From CAYUYV01 sp964522525 (GTDB taxonomy: Bacteria > Pseudomonadota > Alphaproteobacteria > JAJFIK01): DNA of 58,925 nucleotides. Each line of letters begins with the position of its first letter. Positions within the stretch are counted from its first letter, which is position 1. Below are positions 17,885 to 26,948 of this stretch, piece by piece. The notes below the pieces were generated by a model that had not been told where the DNA came from, did no database searches, and saw nothing but the letters and a program-made list of their open reading frames with translations. The stretch is taken from positions 1 through 58,925 of the forward strand of contig CAZFWG010000019.1 of NCBI GenBank assembly GCA_964522525.1, read 5' to 3'. Both the position numbers and the translations under genes were made by a program.

Positions 17885-18303
17885 GGCGGGATGCGGAGCG
17901 TCTGGCCCGGATAGATCTTGTCCGGATCGGAAAGCATGGGCTTGTTGGCCTCGAAGATGACCGGATATTTGTTGGCATCGCCGTATTGGTCCTTGGCGAT
18001 CTTGGACAAGGTGTCGCCGCTCTCGACCGTGTAGAACTTGGCTTGCGTACCGGTTTCCTGGATCTCGAGCTGGGATTCGACTTCGCCGATGCCCGGCGTG
18101 TTGCCCGCCGCGATGATCGCCTTTTCAGCCTCGGCCTGGTTCTTGGCGGTGCCCTTCATGACGACTTTGCCGTCTTGTTCCTCAACTTGGAGGTCTTCCA
18201 CCCCTGTTTGCTGGCCCTGGATGCGGTCCATGATGCCTTCCGCCATGTTGCCAAAGGATTGGCTCAAGGCCTCACCGGCATCTTTCACGAATTTGAACAG
18301 CAT
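17885..18303 (-). CDS. kbp: BON-LysM protein, Kbp/YgaU-like, 3' end in gap
   Basis: About 140 residues are visible. It begins MLFKFVKDAGE, like E. coli Kbp (YgaU), a small soluble potassium-binding protein induced by osmotic stress. A BON domain follows (about 25-88; LQVEEQDGKVVMKGTA), then a LysM domain (YTVESGDTLSKIAKDQYGD to DKIYPGQTLRIP). In the family the protein ends one or two residues after RIP, so only the stop is missing. The ATG at 18303 has AGGAG upstream; the longer frame to 18624 is not protein-like. No export signal, as in Kbp. Potassium binding is known for the E. coli protein and inferred here. Confidence 0.88.
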
Positions 18304-18964
18304 GGTCTGGCTCCTTTTTCTGCGATTGATGGTGTGGAAAGGCGGCGGATGGGCCCCTGATGTGCCATCCAAGGGTGTTGATCGCAAAGAAGAGTGCGGT
18401 TTCTGGCCGCTTCTGGTGCGAAGGACACTAGGCCCGGGGCCTGTCGAGCGCAAGATTGGGGACAAAACCGGCCCCATGCGGGGTCCCTGCGTCGTCTTTT
18501 CTACCTCTTGGGCAAATTTGCCCTTCTTGAAGAGCAGCGCCGTTCCGGCCCCTGGGCAAGGGGCGACGCCCGGCGTAGGGTGAAGCAGGGGGAATGTCGG
18601 GAGAGACGCCCGTTGAGGGCCCACCGATCGGCTGTCTTCGGGGTTGGGCCTGTGTATCGGGCCTGGGGCGCTCCATCGTCCGCTCCATGATCATTGTCCA
18701 GGGGCGGGGGAGGGCATGGTCGCCTTTGGAGGCGCTCCTGGCACCGATGAGGTACCCCCCGCGTCTTCTTGTGCCGTGGACCTTTGGCTTGTCGTGGAGA
18801 GGGCTAAAACACTCGACGGCCCTCCATGATCGACGTAGTCTCCAGGCCATGCATTTCGTCACGTTTCCATCCGTCCGTAGACACGGGATGTGACGTGCCC
18901 GTGATGTTGCACCGCATCATCACGGCAAGGACGGCATCGGCGACACAATCCGAAAGGGATCCAC
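18304..18964. other. divergent intergenic region before the BCKDH operon
   Basis: About 660 bases with only short, unconvincing frames. It contains the dyad at 18899-18925 close to the enoyl-CoA hydratase start. No RNA gene recognised. Confidence 0.5.
18899..18925. promoter_or_regulatory. 8-bp dyad upstream of the hydratase/BCKDH operon
   Basis: Perfect arms CCGTGATG (18899-18906) and CATCACGG (18918-18925) around an 11-nt centre, 39 bases before the hydratase ATG. It could be an operator for an induced catabolic operon or a hairpin in the mRNA leader. No match to a known regulator is claimed. Confidence 0.35.
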
Positions 18965-19735
18965 ATGCCCGAGACCATTTTGATCGAGCGGGAAGACCGC
19001 GTGGTAACCATCCGTCTCAATCGGCCTGAGGCGCTGAACGCCCTCAATTCCCAGGTCATGGCGGAAATGGTTGAGGCCATGGCGCCGCTCGACCGGGATC
19101 CCGACGTCGGGTGTTTCGTGGTGACCGGCTCGGAGCGGGCCTTCGCGGCCGGGGCCGACATCAAGGAGATGCAGCCCAAATCCTATATGGACATGTTCCA
19201 CGAGGATTTCTTCGCGGGCTGGGACGGCTTTGCGGCCCTCCGTACGCCCCGGATCGCGGCCGTATCGGGGTTTGCCCTCGGCGGCGGATGCGAACTCGCC
19301 ATGATGTGCGACATGATTTTCGCCGCCGACACGGCCAAATTCGGTCAGCCCGAAATCAAGCTTGGGGTCATGCCTGGCATGGGCGGATCCCAGAGGCTCA
19401 CCAAACTGGTGGGCAAGGCGAAGGCCATGGATCTGATCCTCACGGGCCGGATGATGGACGCGGAGGAGGCCGAGCGCTCAGGCCTGGTCTCGCGGGTCGT
19501 GCCGGCCGACAAGCTGATGGCGGAAGCCCTGGAGGCGGCCCGCATCGTGGCGTCTTACGGCAAGGCGTCGACCATGGTGGCACGGGAAGCGGTGGACCGG
19601 GCGCTCGAGACCGGCTTGCGGGATGGCATCCTGTTTGAACGCCGGACCTTCCATGCCCTCTTCGCCACGGAAGACCAGAAAGAGGGCATGAGCGCCTTTG
19701 TCGACAAGCGCGCGCCCGACTTCAAGGGCCGGTGA
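18965..19735 (+). CDS. enoyl-CoA hydratase/isomerase family protein
   Basis: A 256-residue crotonase-fold enzyme that probably hydrates 2-enoyl-CoA to 3-hydroxyacyl-CoA. Seen: LNRPEALNALN at the N-terminus, AFAAGADIKEM (oxyanion-hole loop), GFALGGGCELAMMCD with the first catalytic Glu, and GQPEIKLGVMPGMGGSQRL with the second Glu. Length is normal. An AAAGGGATCCAC sequence precedes the ATG. It is the first gene of a run with the branched-chain 2-oxoacid dehydrogenase genes, starting 20 bases before E1 alpha, which suggests a role in valine, leucine or isoleucine degradation. A general beta-oxidation role is also possible. Confidence 0.95.
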   Translation: MPETILIEREDRVVTIRLNRPEALNALNSQVMAEMVEAMAPLDRDPDVGCFVVTGSERAFAAGADIKEMQPKSYMDMFHEDFFAGWDGFAALRTPRIAAVSGFALGGGCELAMMCDMIFAADTAKFGQPEIKLGVMPGMGGSQRLTKLVGKAKAMDLILTGRMMDAEEAERSGLVSRVVPADKLMAEALEAARIVASYGKASTMVAREAVDRALETGLRDGILFERRTFHALFATEDQKEGMSAFVDKRAPDFKGR

Positions 19736-19755
19736 TACAGGAGGAGAATGGCGTT

Positions 19756-20997
19756 ATGGAACCGACGATGAAGGGCAATCCCCTGACGCTCCATGTTCCC
19801 GAACCGGAAGTCAGGCCCGGCGACACACCCGATTTTTCCAATGTGAAGATCCCCCAGGCCGGCACCGTGCGCCGCCCGGAGGTCGATACCTCGCCCCAGG
19901 ACATCATGGATCTGGCCTTTTCCATCATCCGTGTCCTGAACCGCAAGGGGGAGGCCGTTGGGCCGTGGGCGGAACGTTTGACCAACGAGCAGCTCATCAC
20001 CGGTCTGCGGGACATGATGACCTTGCGCATCTATGACGCGCGCATGTTGATGGCCCAACGTCAGGGCAAGACATCGTTCTACATGCAGCATCTGGGCGAG
20101 GAGGCGATCTCCTGCGCGTTCCAGAAAGCGCTGCAGCCGGGGGACATGAATTTCCCCACCTATCGGCAGGCCGGGCTTCTGATCGCCAATGACTACCCGC
20201 TCGTCACCATGATGAACCAGATCTATTCCAACGAGGAAGATCCCATGCGGGGCCGTCAGCTCCCGGTCATGTATTCCTCCAAGGAACACGGCTTCTTTTC
20301 GATTTCCGGCAATCTGGCCACCCAATTCATCCAGGCCGTCGGTTGGGCCATGGCCTCGGCCATCAAGAACGACACCAAGATCGCCGTGGGCTGGATCGGC
20401 GACGGCTCGACCGCGGAATCGGATTTTCACTCCGCCCTTGTCTTTGCCTCCACCTACAAGGCGCCGGTGGTGCTCAATATCGTCAATAATCAGTGGGCGA
20501 TCTCGACCTTTCAGGGCATCGCCCGGGGCGGTTCGGGCACTTTCGCCGCGCGGGGGCTCGGTTTCGGGATCCCGGCCCTGCGCGTCGATGGGAACGACTA
20601 TCTGGCGGTCTATGCCGCCGCCGAATGGGCGGCCGAGCGGGCGCGGCGCAATCTCGGACCCACGATCATCGAATATGTCACCTATCGGGTGGGCGCCCAT
20701 TCGACCTCCGATGATCCGTCGGCCTATCGCCCGAAGGAGGAGAGCGACTGCTGGCCCCTCGGTGATCCGGTCGAACGGCTCAAGAACCACCTGATTGTGA
20801 AAGGGGTGTGGTCGGAACAACGCCATGCCCAAACGGAAGCGGAAATGCAGGACACGGTGCTGAAGGCCCAGAAGGAGGCGGAAAGCCACGGCACACTCCA
20901 TGCCGGCGGCAAGCCGTCGGCCCGGGACATGTTCGAGGATGTCTATGCGGTGATGCCGCCCCATCTGAGGCGCCAGCGCCAGCAGGCGGGAGTATAA
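19756..20997 (+). CDS. bkdA1: branched-chain 2-oxoacid dehydrogenase E1 alpha subunit
   Basis: A 413-residue thiamine-diphosphate subunit. Seen: FYMQHLGEEA and NFPTYRQAG typical of branched-chain E1 alpha, the thiamine-diphosphate motif from GDGSTAE to NIVNNQW, and the phosphorylation-loop-like TYRVGAHSTSDD. The long N-terminal extension (PDFSNVKIPQAG) is characteristic of the bacterial bkd type. The ATG at 19756 is preferred over the in-frame GTG at 19732 because AGGAGG lies between them at good spacing. With E1 beta it decarboxylates branched-chain 2-oxoacids and passes the acyl group to the E2 lipoyl arm. Confidence 0.95.
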   Translation: MEPTMKGNPLTLHVPEPEVRPGDTPDFSNVKIPQAGTVRRPEVDTSPQDIMDLAFSIIRVLNRKGEAVGPWAERLTNEQLITGLRDMMTLRIYDARMLMAQRQGKTSFYMQHLGEEAISCAFQKALQPGDMNFPTYRQAGLLIANDYPLVTMMNQIYSNEEDPMRGRQLPVMYSSKEHGFFSISGNLATQFIQAVGWAMASAIKNDTKIAVGWIGDGSTAESDFHSALVFASTYKAPVVLNIVNNQWAISTFQGIARGGSGTFAARGLGFGIPALRVDGNDYLAVYAAAEWAAERARRNLGPTIIEYVTYRVGAHSTSDDPSAYRPKEESDCWPLGDPVERLKNHLIVKGVWSEQRHAQTEAEMQDTVLKAQKEAESHGTLHAGGKPSARDMFEDVYAVMPPHLRRQRQQAGV

Positions 20998-21000
20998 GCC

Positions 21001-22014
21001 ATGCCCAGAATGACCATGATCGAGGCCATTCGCAGCGCCATGGACGTGGCCATGGAGCGCGACGACAATGTGGTGGTGTTCGGCGAGGATGTGGGCTATT
21101 TCGGCGGCGTCTTCCGCTGCACCCAGGGCCTTCAGCGCAAATACGGTCCGACCCGGTGTTTCGACGCGCCGATCAGCGAGCTGGGCATCGTCGGCGCGGC
21201 TGTGGGCATGGCCTCCTATGGGCTGCGTCCTTGCGTTGAAGTTCAGTTCGCCGATTATGTCTATCCCGCCTATGACCAGATCGTGTCAGAAGCGGCGCGG
21301 CTGCGCTATCGTTCGGCCGGTGACTTTACCGCTCCTTTGACCATCCGCATGCCGACGGGCGGCGGGATCTTCGGCGGTCAGACCCACTCCCAAAGCCCGG
21401 AGGCCGTGTTCACCCATGTCTGTGGGCTGAAGACCGTGGTGCCGTCCAACCCTTACGATGCCAAGGGCCTGCTCATCGCGGCGATCGAAGAGGATGATCC
21501 GGTGATCGTGCTCGAACCCAAACGCCTCTATAACGGCCCGTTCGACGGCCACCATGACCGCCCCGTGACGCCCTGGTCCAAGCACGAATTGGGCGAGGTG
21601 CCGGAGGGCTACTATCGCATTCCCTTGGGCGAAGCGGTCGTGCGCCGGGAAGGCAAGGACGTCACGGTACTCTCCTATGGCACCATGGTGCATGTCGCCG
21701 TCGCGGCGGCGGAGGAGACCGGGATCGATGCGGAAGTCATCGATCTGCGGACCCTTGTTCCATACGACCTCGATGCCATCATGGCATCGGTCAAAAAGAC
21801 CGGGCGCTGTGTGATTGTCCATGAAGCGACACTGACATCCGGCTTCGGGAGCGAGTTGTCCGCCCTGGTGCAGGAACAGTGTTTTTATCATCTGGAGGCA
21901 CCGATCGGCCGGGTCGCGGGGTGGGATACGCCTTACCCCCATGCCCAGGAATGGGACTATTTTCCGGGACCCGCCCGTGTCGGTCAGGCCCTGATCGATG
22001 TGATGGAGGCGTGA
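21001..22014 (+). CDS. bkdA2: branched-chain 2-oxoacid dehydrogenase E1 beta subunit
   Basis: A 337-residue transketolase-like subunit. Seen: MIEAIRSAMDVAMERD and VVFGEDVGYFGGVFRCT, the usual E1 beta start; DAPISELGIVGAAVGMA; RMPTGGGIFGGQTHSQSPE; and a C-terminal transketolase domain (VIDLRTLVPYDLDAI). The FGGVFRCT variant is typical of the branched-chain rather than the pyruvate enzyme. It begins three bases after the E1 alpha stop and is followed one base later by E2, so the subunits are made together. Confidence 0.96.
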   Translation: MPRMTMIEAIRSAMDVAMERDDNVVVFGEDVGYFGGVFRCTQGLQRKYGPTRCFDAPISELGIVGAAVGMASYGLRPCVEVQFADYVYPAYDQIVSEAARLRYRSAGDFTAPLTIRMPTGGGIFGGQTHSQSPEAVFTHVCGLKTVVPSNPYDAKGLLIAAIEEDDPVIVLEPKRLYNGPFDGHHDRPVTPWSKHELGEVPEGYYRIPLGEAVVRREGKDVTVLSYGTMVHVAVAAAEETGIDAEVIDLRTLVPYDLDAIMASVKKTGRCVIVHEATLTSGFGSELSALVQEQCFYHLEAPIGRVAGWDTPYPHAQEWDYFPGPARVGQALIDVMEA

Positions 22015-22015
22015 G

Positions 22016-23353
22016 ATGGGCATTTTTGTCATCAAGCTGCCGGATGTGGGCGAGGGGGTCGCGGAGGCCGAACTCGTCGAGTGGAATATTTCCGTGGGCG
22101 CCCTTGTCCGGGAGGACGAGGTGCTGGCCGGCGTCATGACCGACAAGGCGACCGTCGAAATTCCGTCCCCGGTGGAGGGCAAGGTGGTCTGGCTCGGCGG
22201 CGAGGTGGGCGACGTGATCGCCGTGGGGTCTCCCATCGTGCGTCTCGAGGTTGCCGGTGAGGGCAACGAGTCGGAAGAGGTACCGGAGATCGATGTCGCT
22301 CCGGCCTCGGATCAAAGCGAGGCCCCGGCCATGGCGGCGTCCCAGGCGCCCGAGGCGGCGGGTTCCTCGCTCCGGGAGCCCGAACCCACGCCGGCGCCTT
22401 CCATGGCCCTGTCAAAACCGCGCCATACGGCCCCGGTCACCGTTCCCCCTCGGATGACCGTGGGATCCTTGCGGGCCGAAGGGGAAAAGCCGCTGGCCTC
22501 GCCTGCGGTGCGCAAACGCGCGCTTGAGGCGGGTGTTGACTTGCGCCAACTCCGGGGCACGGGCCCGGCGGGGCGCATCACCCATGACGATCTCGACGGT
22601 TGGATCCAACAGGGCGGGCCGGTGAGTGCCGGACCGGGCCGGGTTGCCGACATGTCGGTGCAGGAGATCAAGGTCGTGGGCCTGCGCCGGCGCATTGCCG
22701 AGAAGATGGCCATCGCCAAGTCCCGCATTCCCCACATCACCTATGTGGATGAGGTGGATATGACGGCGCTGGAGGAGTTGCGCGGCACCCTGAACAAGGA
22801 GCGGGCGGCCGAGCAGCCGAAACTGACCCTTCTGCCGTTCCTCATGAAGGCCATGGCCCGCGCCATCCAGGCGCAACCCCAGATGAACGCGGTGTTCGAC
22901 GACCAGGCTGGCGTCATTCATCAGTTCGGGGGCATCCATATGGGCATCGCCACCCAGACCCCGAGCGGCCTTGTCGTGCCCGTGGTGCGCCATGTGGAGG
23001 CCCAGGATATCTGGGCCTGCGCGGGCGAGTTGAACCGGCTCGCCGAAGCGGCGCGCAACGGTACGGCGACACGGGAAGAACTGGCCGGTTCGACCATCAC
23101 CATCACCTCTCTCGGGACGCTTGGCGGTTTGGTCACGACGCCGGTCATCAATCATCCGGAAGTGGCCATTATCGGCGTCAACAAGATGCAGGTGCGCCCC
23201 GTATGGGACGGGGTCCAGTTCATTCCCAAACGGATGATGAACCTGTCGTCGAGTTTCGACCATCGGGTCATCGATGGCTGGGACGCGGCGGTCTTCATCC
23301 AGACCATCAAGGGTCTCCTCGAGACACCGGCCCGCATTTTCATGGAGGCATAA
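22016..23353 (+). CDS. bkdB: branched-chain 2-oxoacid dehydrogenase E2 (dihydrolipoyl acyltransferase)
   Basis: A 445-residue core subunit. Domains in order: one lipoyl domain (1-80) with the lipoylated Lys44 in MTDKATVEI; an Ala/Pro/Glu-rich linker; a peripheral-subunit-binding domain (about 160-195; SPAVRKRALEAGVDLRQL to GRITHDDL); and the acyltransferase domain with SSFDHRVIDGWDAA holding the catalytic His. One lipoyl domain is usual for the branched-chain complex. It transfers the acyl group to CoA and donates electrons to E3 encoded next to it. Confidence 0.96.
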   Translation: MGIFVIKLPDVGEGVAEAELVEWNISVGALVREDEVLAGVMTDKATVEIPSPVEGKVVWLGGEVGDVIAVGSPIVRLEVAGEGNESEEVPEIDVAPASDQSEAPAMAASQAPEAAGSSLREPEPTPAPSMALSKPRHTAPVTVPPRMTVGSLRAEGEKPLASPAVRKRALEAGVDLRQLRGTGPAGRITHDDLDGWIQQGGPVSAGPGRVADMSVQEIKVVGLRRRIAEKMAIAKSRIPHITYVDEVDMTALEELRGTLNKERAAEQPKLTLLPFLMKAMARAIQAQPQMNAVFDDQAGVIHQFGGIHMGIATQTPSGLVVPVVRHVEAQDIWACAGELNRLAEAARNGTATREELAGSTITITSLGTLGGLVTTPVINHPEVAIIGVNKMQVRPVWDGVQFIPKRMMNLSSSFDHRVIDGWDAAVFIQTIKGLLETPARIFMEA

Positions 23354-23356
23354 GCC

Positions 23357-24754
23357 ATGAAGGAAATGTCCTGTAAGCTTCTGGTGATCGGCGCGGGCCC
23401 TGGCGGATATGTCTGCGCGATCCGGGCCGGTCAATTGGGCGTTGATACAGTGATTGTCGAGGCCGGGCGCCCCGGCGGTACCTGCCTCAATGTGGGCTGC
23501 ATTCCCTCGAAGGCCATGATCCACGCGGCGGAAGAATTCGCCAAGGCGCGCGATTTTGCCAGCGGCGCCAGCCCCCTCGGCATCACGGCCGGCCCCCCGC
23601 GCCTCGACCTGGCCAAGACCGTCGCCTGGAAAGACGGCATTGTGGGCAAGCTGAATTTCGGGGTCTCGGCCCTGTTGAAGAAGGCCCATGTGAAAATCGT
23701 CGAAGGGCACGCCCGGTTCCGGGACGGGCGCACCGTTGTCGTCGAAACCGCGATGGGTGAACAGATCATCCGGGCCGAAACCGTGGTAGTCGCGACCGGA
23801 TCCGGCTCTGTGGAACTGCCGTTCCTGCCCTTTGGGGGGCCTGTGATTTCATCGACGGACGCTCTTGCCCTTCAGACGGTGCCTCAGAAACTTGTCGTCG
23901 TCGGCGCCGGCTATATCGGGCTTGAGCTCGGCACCGCCTTCGCCAAGCTCGGCTCGGACGTCACCGTGGTCGAGGCCCTGGATCGCATTCTGCCCCAATA
24001 TGACAGCGAACTGACAAGGCCCGTTGCACGCCATCTGGCGGAACTTGGCGTGACCGTTCATCTCCAGGCCAAGGCAAGGGGCCTTGATACCGCCGGAACG
24101 TCCCTGATCGTTGAAATGGCCGACGGCACGGAGCAGCGGCTTGCGGCGGACAAGGTGCTCGTCACCGTGGGGCGTCGTCCGATAACGGATGGCTGGGGGA
24201 TCGAGGAGCTGGCCCTCGACATGGACGGCAAATTCATCCGGGTCGATGACCAATGCCGGACCTCCATGCGCGGGATTCATGCCATCGGCGATGTGACGGG
24301 GGAACCGATGCTCGCCCATCGCGCCATGGCGCAAGGGGAAATGGTGGCCGAGATCGTGGCGGGTCACAAACGGGTCTGGGACAAGCAAGCCATTCCCGCC
24401 GTCTGTTTCACCGATCCGGAGATCGTCTCCTGTGGTCTGTCCCCGGACGAAGCGCGGGCGACGGGTCGGGACATCAAGGTCAGTCAGTTTCCCTTCCAGG
24501 CCAATGGCCGGGCCATGACCATGGAACACGAGGACGGCTTCGTGCGGATCGTCGCGCGGGCGGACAACCATGTTGTGTTGGGCCTGCACGCGGTCGGCGC
24601 CGGCGTGTCGGAACTGTCCGCCAGTTTCAGCCTGGCCATCGAAATGGGGGCGCGGCTCGAAGATGTGGCCGCCACCGTCCACGCTCACCCGACTCAGTCG
24701 GAAGCCCTGCAGGAGAGCGCCCTGCGTGCCCTGGGCCAGGCGCTCCATGTGTAA
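23357..24754 (+). CDS. lpdV: dihydrolipoyl dehydrogenase (E3)
   Basis: A 465-residue flavoprotein disulfide reductase that reoxidises the E2 lipoyl arm with NAD. Seen: the FAD motif VIGAGPGGYVCAIRAGQ, the redox-active disulfide GGTCLNVGCIPSK (Cys43 and Cys48), the NAD-binding VVVGAGYIGLELGTAFAKLG, the second FAD motif IHAIGDVTGEPMLAHRA, and the C-terminal HAHPTQSEAL with the His-Glu pair of the partner active site. All key residues are present. Placement directly behind E2 suggests that it serves this complex; a housekeeping copy may also exist elsewhere. Confidence 0.96.
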   Translation: MKEMSCKLLVIGAGPGGYVCAIRAGQLGVDTVIVEAGRPGGTCLNVGCIPSKAMIHAAEEFAKARDFASGASPLGITAGPPRLDLAKTVAWKDGIVGKLNFGVSALLKKAHVKIVEGHARFRDGRTVVVETAMGEQIIRAETVVVATGSGSVELPFLPFGGPVISSTDALALQTVPQKLVVVGAGYIGLELGTAFAKLGSDVTVVEALDRILPQYDSELTRPVARHLAELGVTVHLQAKARGLDTAGTSLIVEMADGTEQRLAADKVLVTVGRRPITDGWGIEELALDMDGKFIRVDDQCRTSMRGIHAIGDVTGEPMLAHRAMAQGEMVAEIVAGHKRVWDKQAIPAVCFTDPEIVSCGLSPDEARATGRDIKVSQFPFQANGRAMTMEHEDGFVRIVARADNHVVLGLHAVGAGVSELSASFSLAIEMGARLEDVAATVHAHPTQSEALQESALRALGQALHV

Positions 24755-24896
24755 GGTATAGCGGACATCGCGCCCCACGATCTCCGGCTCGGGCAGGGCC
24801 GGCACGCCCGTCCGGTGGCCCTGGGACGGCCCATGGTCCCCGCGCCTTTCCCGCGTTATGCTTTGGTCATAACAACATGTCAGGGAGGAGGCCGTC

Positions 24897-26138
24897 ATGA
24901 ACGCCGGAGACCAGATACCGGACCCGTGGTCCTTGCCGCTGGAAACCCTTGATGTTTCCAAGGCCGCACTGTTCCAGCAGAATCGGCACGGGGAGTATTT
25001 CCGCCGTCTGCGCCAGGAAGATCCGGTCCATTATTGTCCCGACAGCGATTTCGGCCCCTATTGGTCGATCACCAAATTCAACGACATCGTGGCGGTCGAC
25101 ACGAACCACAGCGTGTTCTCCTCCCACCGGGATATCGTCATCGGCGATCAGCTCGATGAATTCTATGTGCCCATGTTCATCGCCCAGGATCCCCCGGTCC
25201 ATGATCTTCAGCGCAAGGCCGCCCAGCCGGCCGTGGCCCCGTCACAGCTCCTGGAACTTGAAGGGCTGATCCGCCAGCGGGTCGGGACCATTCTCGACAG
25301 CGTGCCCCTTCGTGAGCGGATCAATTGGGTCGACCATGTCTCCATCGAGCTGACGACCCAGATGTTGGCGACCCTGTTCGACTTTCCCTTCGAAGACCGG
25401 CATCTGCTGCCCTATTGGTCCGATGCCTCGACCAATGTGCCAAGCGTGGGCGCCCCCGGCTCGGACTTCGCAGAACGGGACCGTATCCTCCAGGCCTGTC
25501 TGGAATATTTCACGAGGCTCTGGCAGGAACGGGCGTCCCAGCCGCCGAAATTCGATTTCATCTCGCTCCTTGCCCATAATCCTTACACCAAGGATATGAT
25601 CCAGAACCCTTATGAGTTCCTGGGCAATCTCATCCTGCTGATCGTCGGGGGCAATGATACCACGCGAAACTCGATTTCCGGCGGGATCGTCGCGCTCAAT
25701 CAGTTTCCGGAAGAATATGCTAAGCTGAAGGCCAACCCGCTCCTGGTGCCGAATATGGTTTCGGAAATCATCCGCTGGCAGACACCGCTGGCCCATATGC
25801 GCCGGACGGCCACGGCCGATGTGGAACTGCATGGCAAGACGATCCGCAAGGGTGACCGGGTAGTGATGTGGTATGTCTCCGGCAACCGGGACGAGGACGT
25901 GATTGACCGGCCCGATCAATTCATGGTCGAGCGGCCGAATGCCCGCCATCACCTGTCTTTCGGTTTCGGCATTCACCGGTGCATGGGCAACCGGGTGGCG
26001 GAGATGCAGTTGCGCCTCCTCTGGGAAGAGATCCTGAAACGGTTCGACCGCATCGAATTGGTCGGTGAACCGGAGCGGGTCGCCTCCAATTTCGTCCTGG
26101 GCTACACGGATGTTCCGGTGATCGTCCATCCGCGATAG
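24897..26138 (+). CDS. cytochrome P450, CYP153-type terminal alkane/fatty-acid hydroxylase
   Basis: A 413-residue soluble P450. Seen: I-helix LIVGGNDTTRNSISGG, K-helix SEIIRWQTPLAHMRRTA (ExxR), KGDRVVMWYVSGNRDED, and the heme loop HLSFGFGIHRCMGN with ligand Cys362. The segments GGNDTTRNS, IRWQTPLAHMRRTA and VMWYVSGNRDE are hallmark CYP153 sequences; this family inserts oxygen at the terminal carbon of medium-chain alkanes or fatty acids. CYP153 enzymes need a ferredoxin and ferredoxin reductase, usually encoded next door; none is visible here. It follows E3 by 142 bases, with AGGGAGGAGG before the ATG, so it may have its own promoter. Confidence 0.93.
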   Translation: MNAGDQIPDPWSLPLETLDVSKAALFQQNRHGEYFRRLRQEDPVHYCPDSDFGPYWSITKFNDIVAVDTNHSVFSSHRDIVIGDQLDEFYVPMFIAQDPPVHDLQRKAAQPAVAPSQLLELEGLIRQRVGTILDSVPLRERINWVDHVSIELTTQMLATLFDFPFEDRHLLPYWSDASTNVPSVGAPGSDFAERDRILQACLEYFTRLWQERASQPPKFDFISLLAHNPYTKDMIQNPYEFLGNLILLIVGGNDTTRNSISGGIVALNQFPEEYAKLKANPLLVPNMVSEIIRWQTPLAHMRRTATADVELHGKTIRKGDRVVMWYVSGNRDEDVIDRPDQFMVERPNARHHLSFGFGIHRCMGNRVAEMQLRLLWEEILKRFDRIELVGEPERVASNFVLGYTDVPVIVHPR

Positions 26139-26207
26139 GCGCTCGCGGCGTTTCCCGATCCCGTCTTCGGCATGCGAAGGCGGGGCCGGGACCCGATCCC
26201 AAGAGCT

Positions 26208-26245
26208 CATTCCCCAAAACTTCATTCCCCCCAAACTTCATTCCC
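26208..26245 (+). repeat. 15-16 bp imperfect tandem repeat
   Basis: CATTCCCCAAAACTT (26208-26222), CATTCCCCCCAAACTT (26223-26238) and a partial CATTCCC (26239-26245) in tandem, in the intergenic space before the membrane-protein gene. It lies upstream of the operator at 26298. Function unknown; it may be a slippage product. Confidence 0.7.
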
Positions 26246-26297
26246 AGGAGCACCGCGCCCCAAAAAAGCCCCTTGCGTTCTCTTTGCGCCAGAGTAT

Positions 26298-26314
26298 GCT
26301 TTGCATCGCAAAGT
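26298..26314. promoter_or_regulatory. operator-like palindrome, copy 1
   Basis: GCTTTGCATCGCAAAGT: perfect arms CTTTGC/GCAAAG around ATC, 16 bases before the start of the membrane protein gene. It is nearly the same as the palindrome at 27331 (13 of 17 positions, same 5-base spacing between CTTTG and CAAAG). I found no third copy in the window. Likely bound by the winged-helix regulator encoded in the same cassette (inference). Confidence 0.65.
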
Positions 26315-26330
26315 GAGGAGAGGGGCCGTT

Positions 26331-26948
26331 ATGCGGGATATCGACCGGGCCTTGGCCGACATCACCAATATCCGCAGCCAATTGGCGGCGGGCACCCTGT
26401 TTCGGGGGTTCGGCCCGGCCGTTATCGGGATGTCCGGCGGTCTGGCCTTTTTGACGGCGACACTGCAGAGCCTGTGGCCCGATTGGCTGGCGGCGCCCCC
26501 TTTCGTGTTCCTTTCCTGTTGGGTGGTGACCGCCATCATCGCCGTGTGTCTGATCGGCGGGGAAATGCTGGCCCGCTCCCGCCGCCACCATGGCGGCATG
26601 GCCGATGCCATGATCTTCAATGCGGTCGAATTGTTTCTTCCTGCGGGCTTTGCCGGCGCCGCGATCGGTCTGGTGCTGCTTGAATTCGCACCCGACAGTG
26701 TGTGGTTGTTGCCGGGCCTGTGGCAGGTCCTGGTCGCGCTCGGGCTTTTTGCGTCCCTCCGGTTTTTGCCCCGGGCCATCAGCTTCGTCGGCGCGTGGTA
26801 TTTCCTATGTGGGATCGGTGTGCTGATGATGGCGAGTGGGGAGCAGATCCTGTCACCCTGGATGATGGGTCTGCCGTTCGGCATCGGTCAGGTACTGATG
26901 GCGATGGTCCTGCATATGGCGCCCGGAGGGGTTCATGACGATGCGTAA
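26331..26948 (+). CDS. membrane protein of unknown function in the regulator/prenyltransferase cassette
   Basis: A 205-residue protein. A soluble N-terminus (MRDIDRALADITNIRSQLAAG) is followed by about six hydrophobic segments, with conserved-looking GFGP and PFGIGQVLMAMVLH stretches. The ATG at 26331 is 16 bases after a palindromic operator and has GAGGAG upstream; the longer frame to 26172 crosses a tandem repeat and is not credible. It overlaps the downstream regulator gene by 14 bases, so the two are coupled. I recognise the arrangement of a small membrane protein with a winged-helix regulator but not a named family. It may sense or respond to a membrane signal. Confidence 0.75.
   Translation: MRDIDRALADITNIRSQLAAGTLFRGFGPAVIGMSGGLAFLTATLQSLWPDWLAAPPFVFLSCWVVTAIIAVCLIGGEMLARSRRHHGGMADAMIFNAVELFLPAGFAGAAIGLVLLEFAPDSVWLLPGLWQVLVALGLFASLRFLPRAISFVGAWYFLCGIGVLMMASGEQILSPWMMGLPFGIGQVLMAMVLHMAPGGVHDDA

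Noticed and set aside
17885..17960. Apparent in-frame continuation of the GT-C gene after the gap
   Set aside because: The bases encode the LysM domain on the other strand; the open frame is chance across a placeholder gap.
18394..18893. Several overlapping ORFs before the enoyl-CoA hydratase
   Set aside because: Mutually overlapping, no ribosome binding sites, composition not protein-like.
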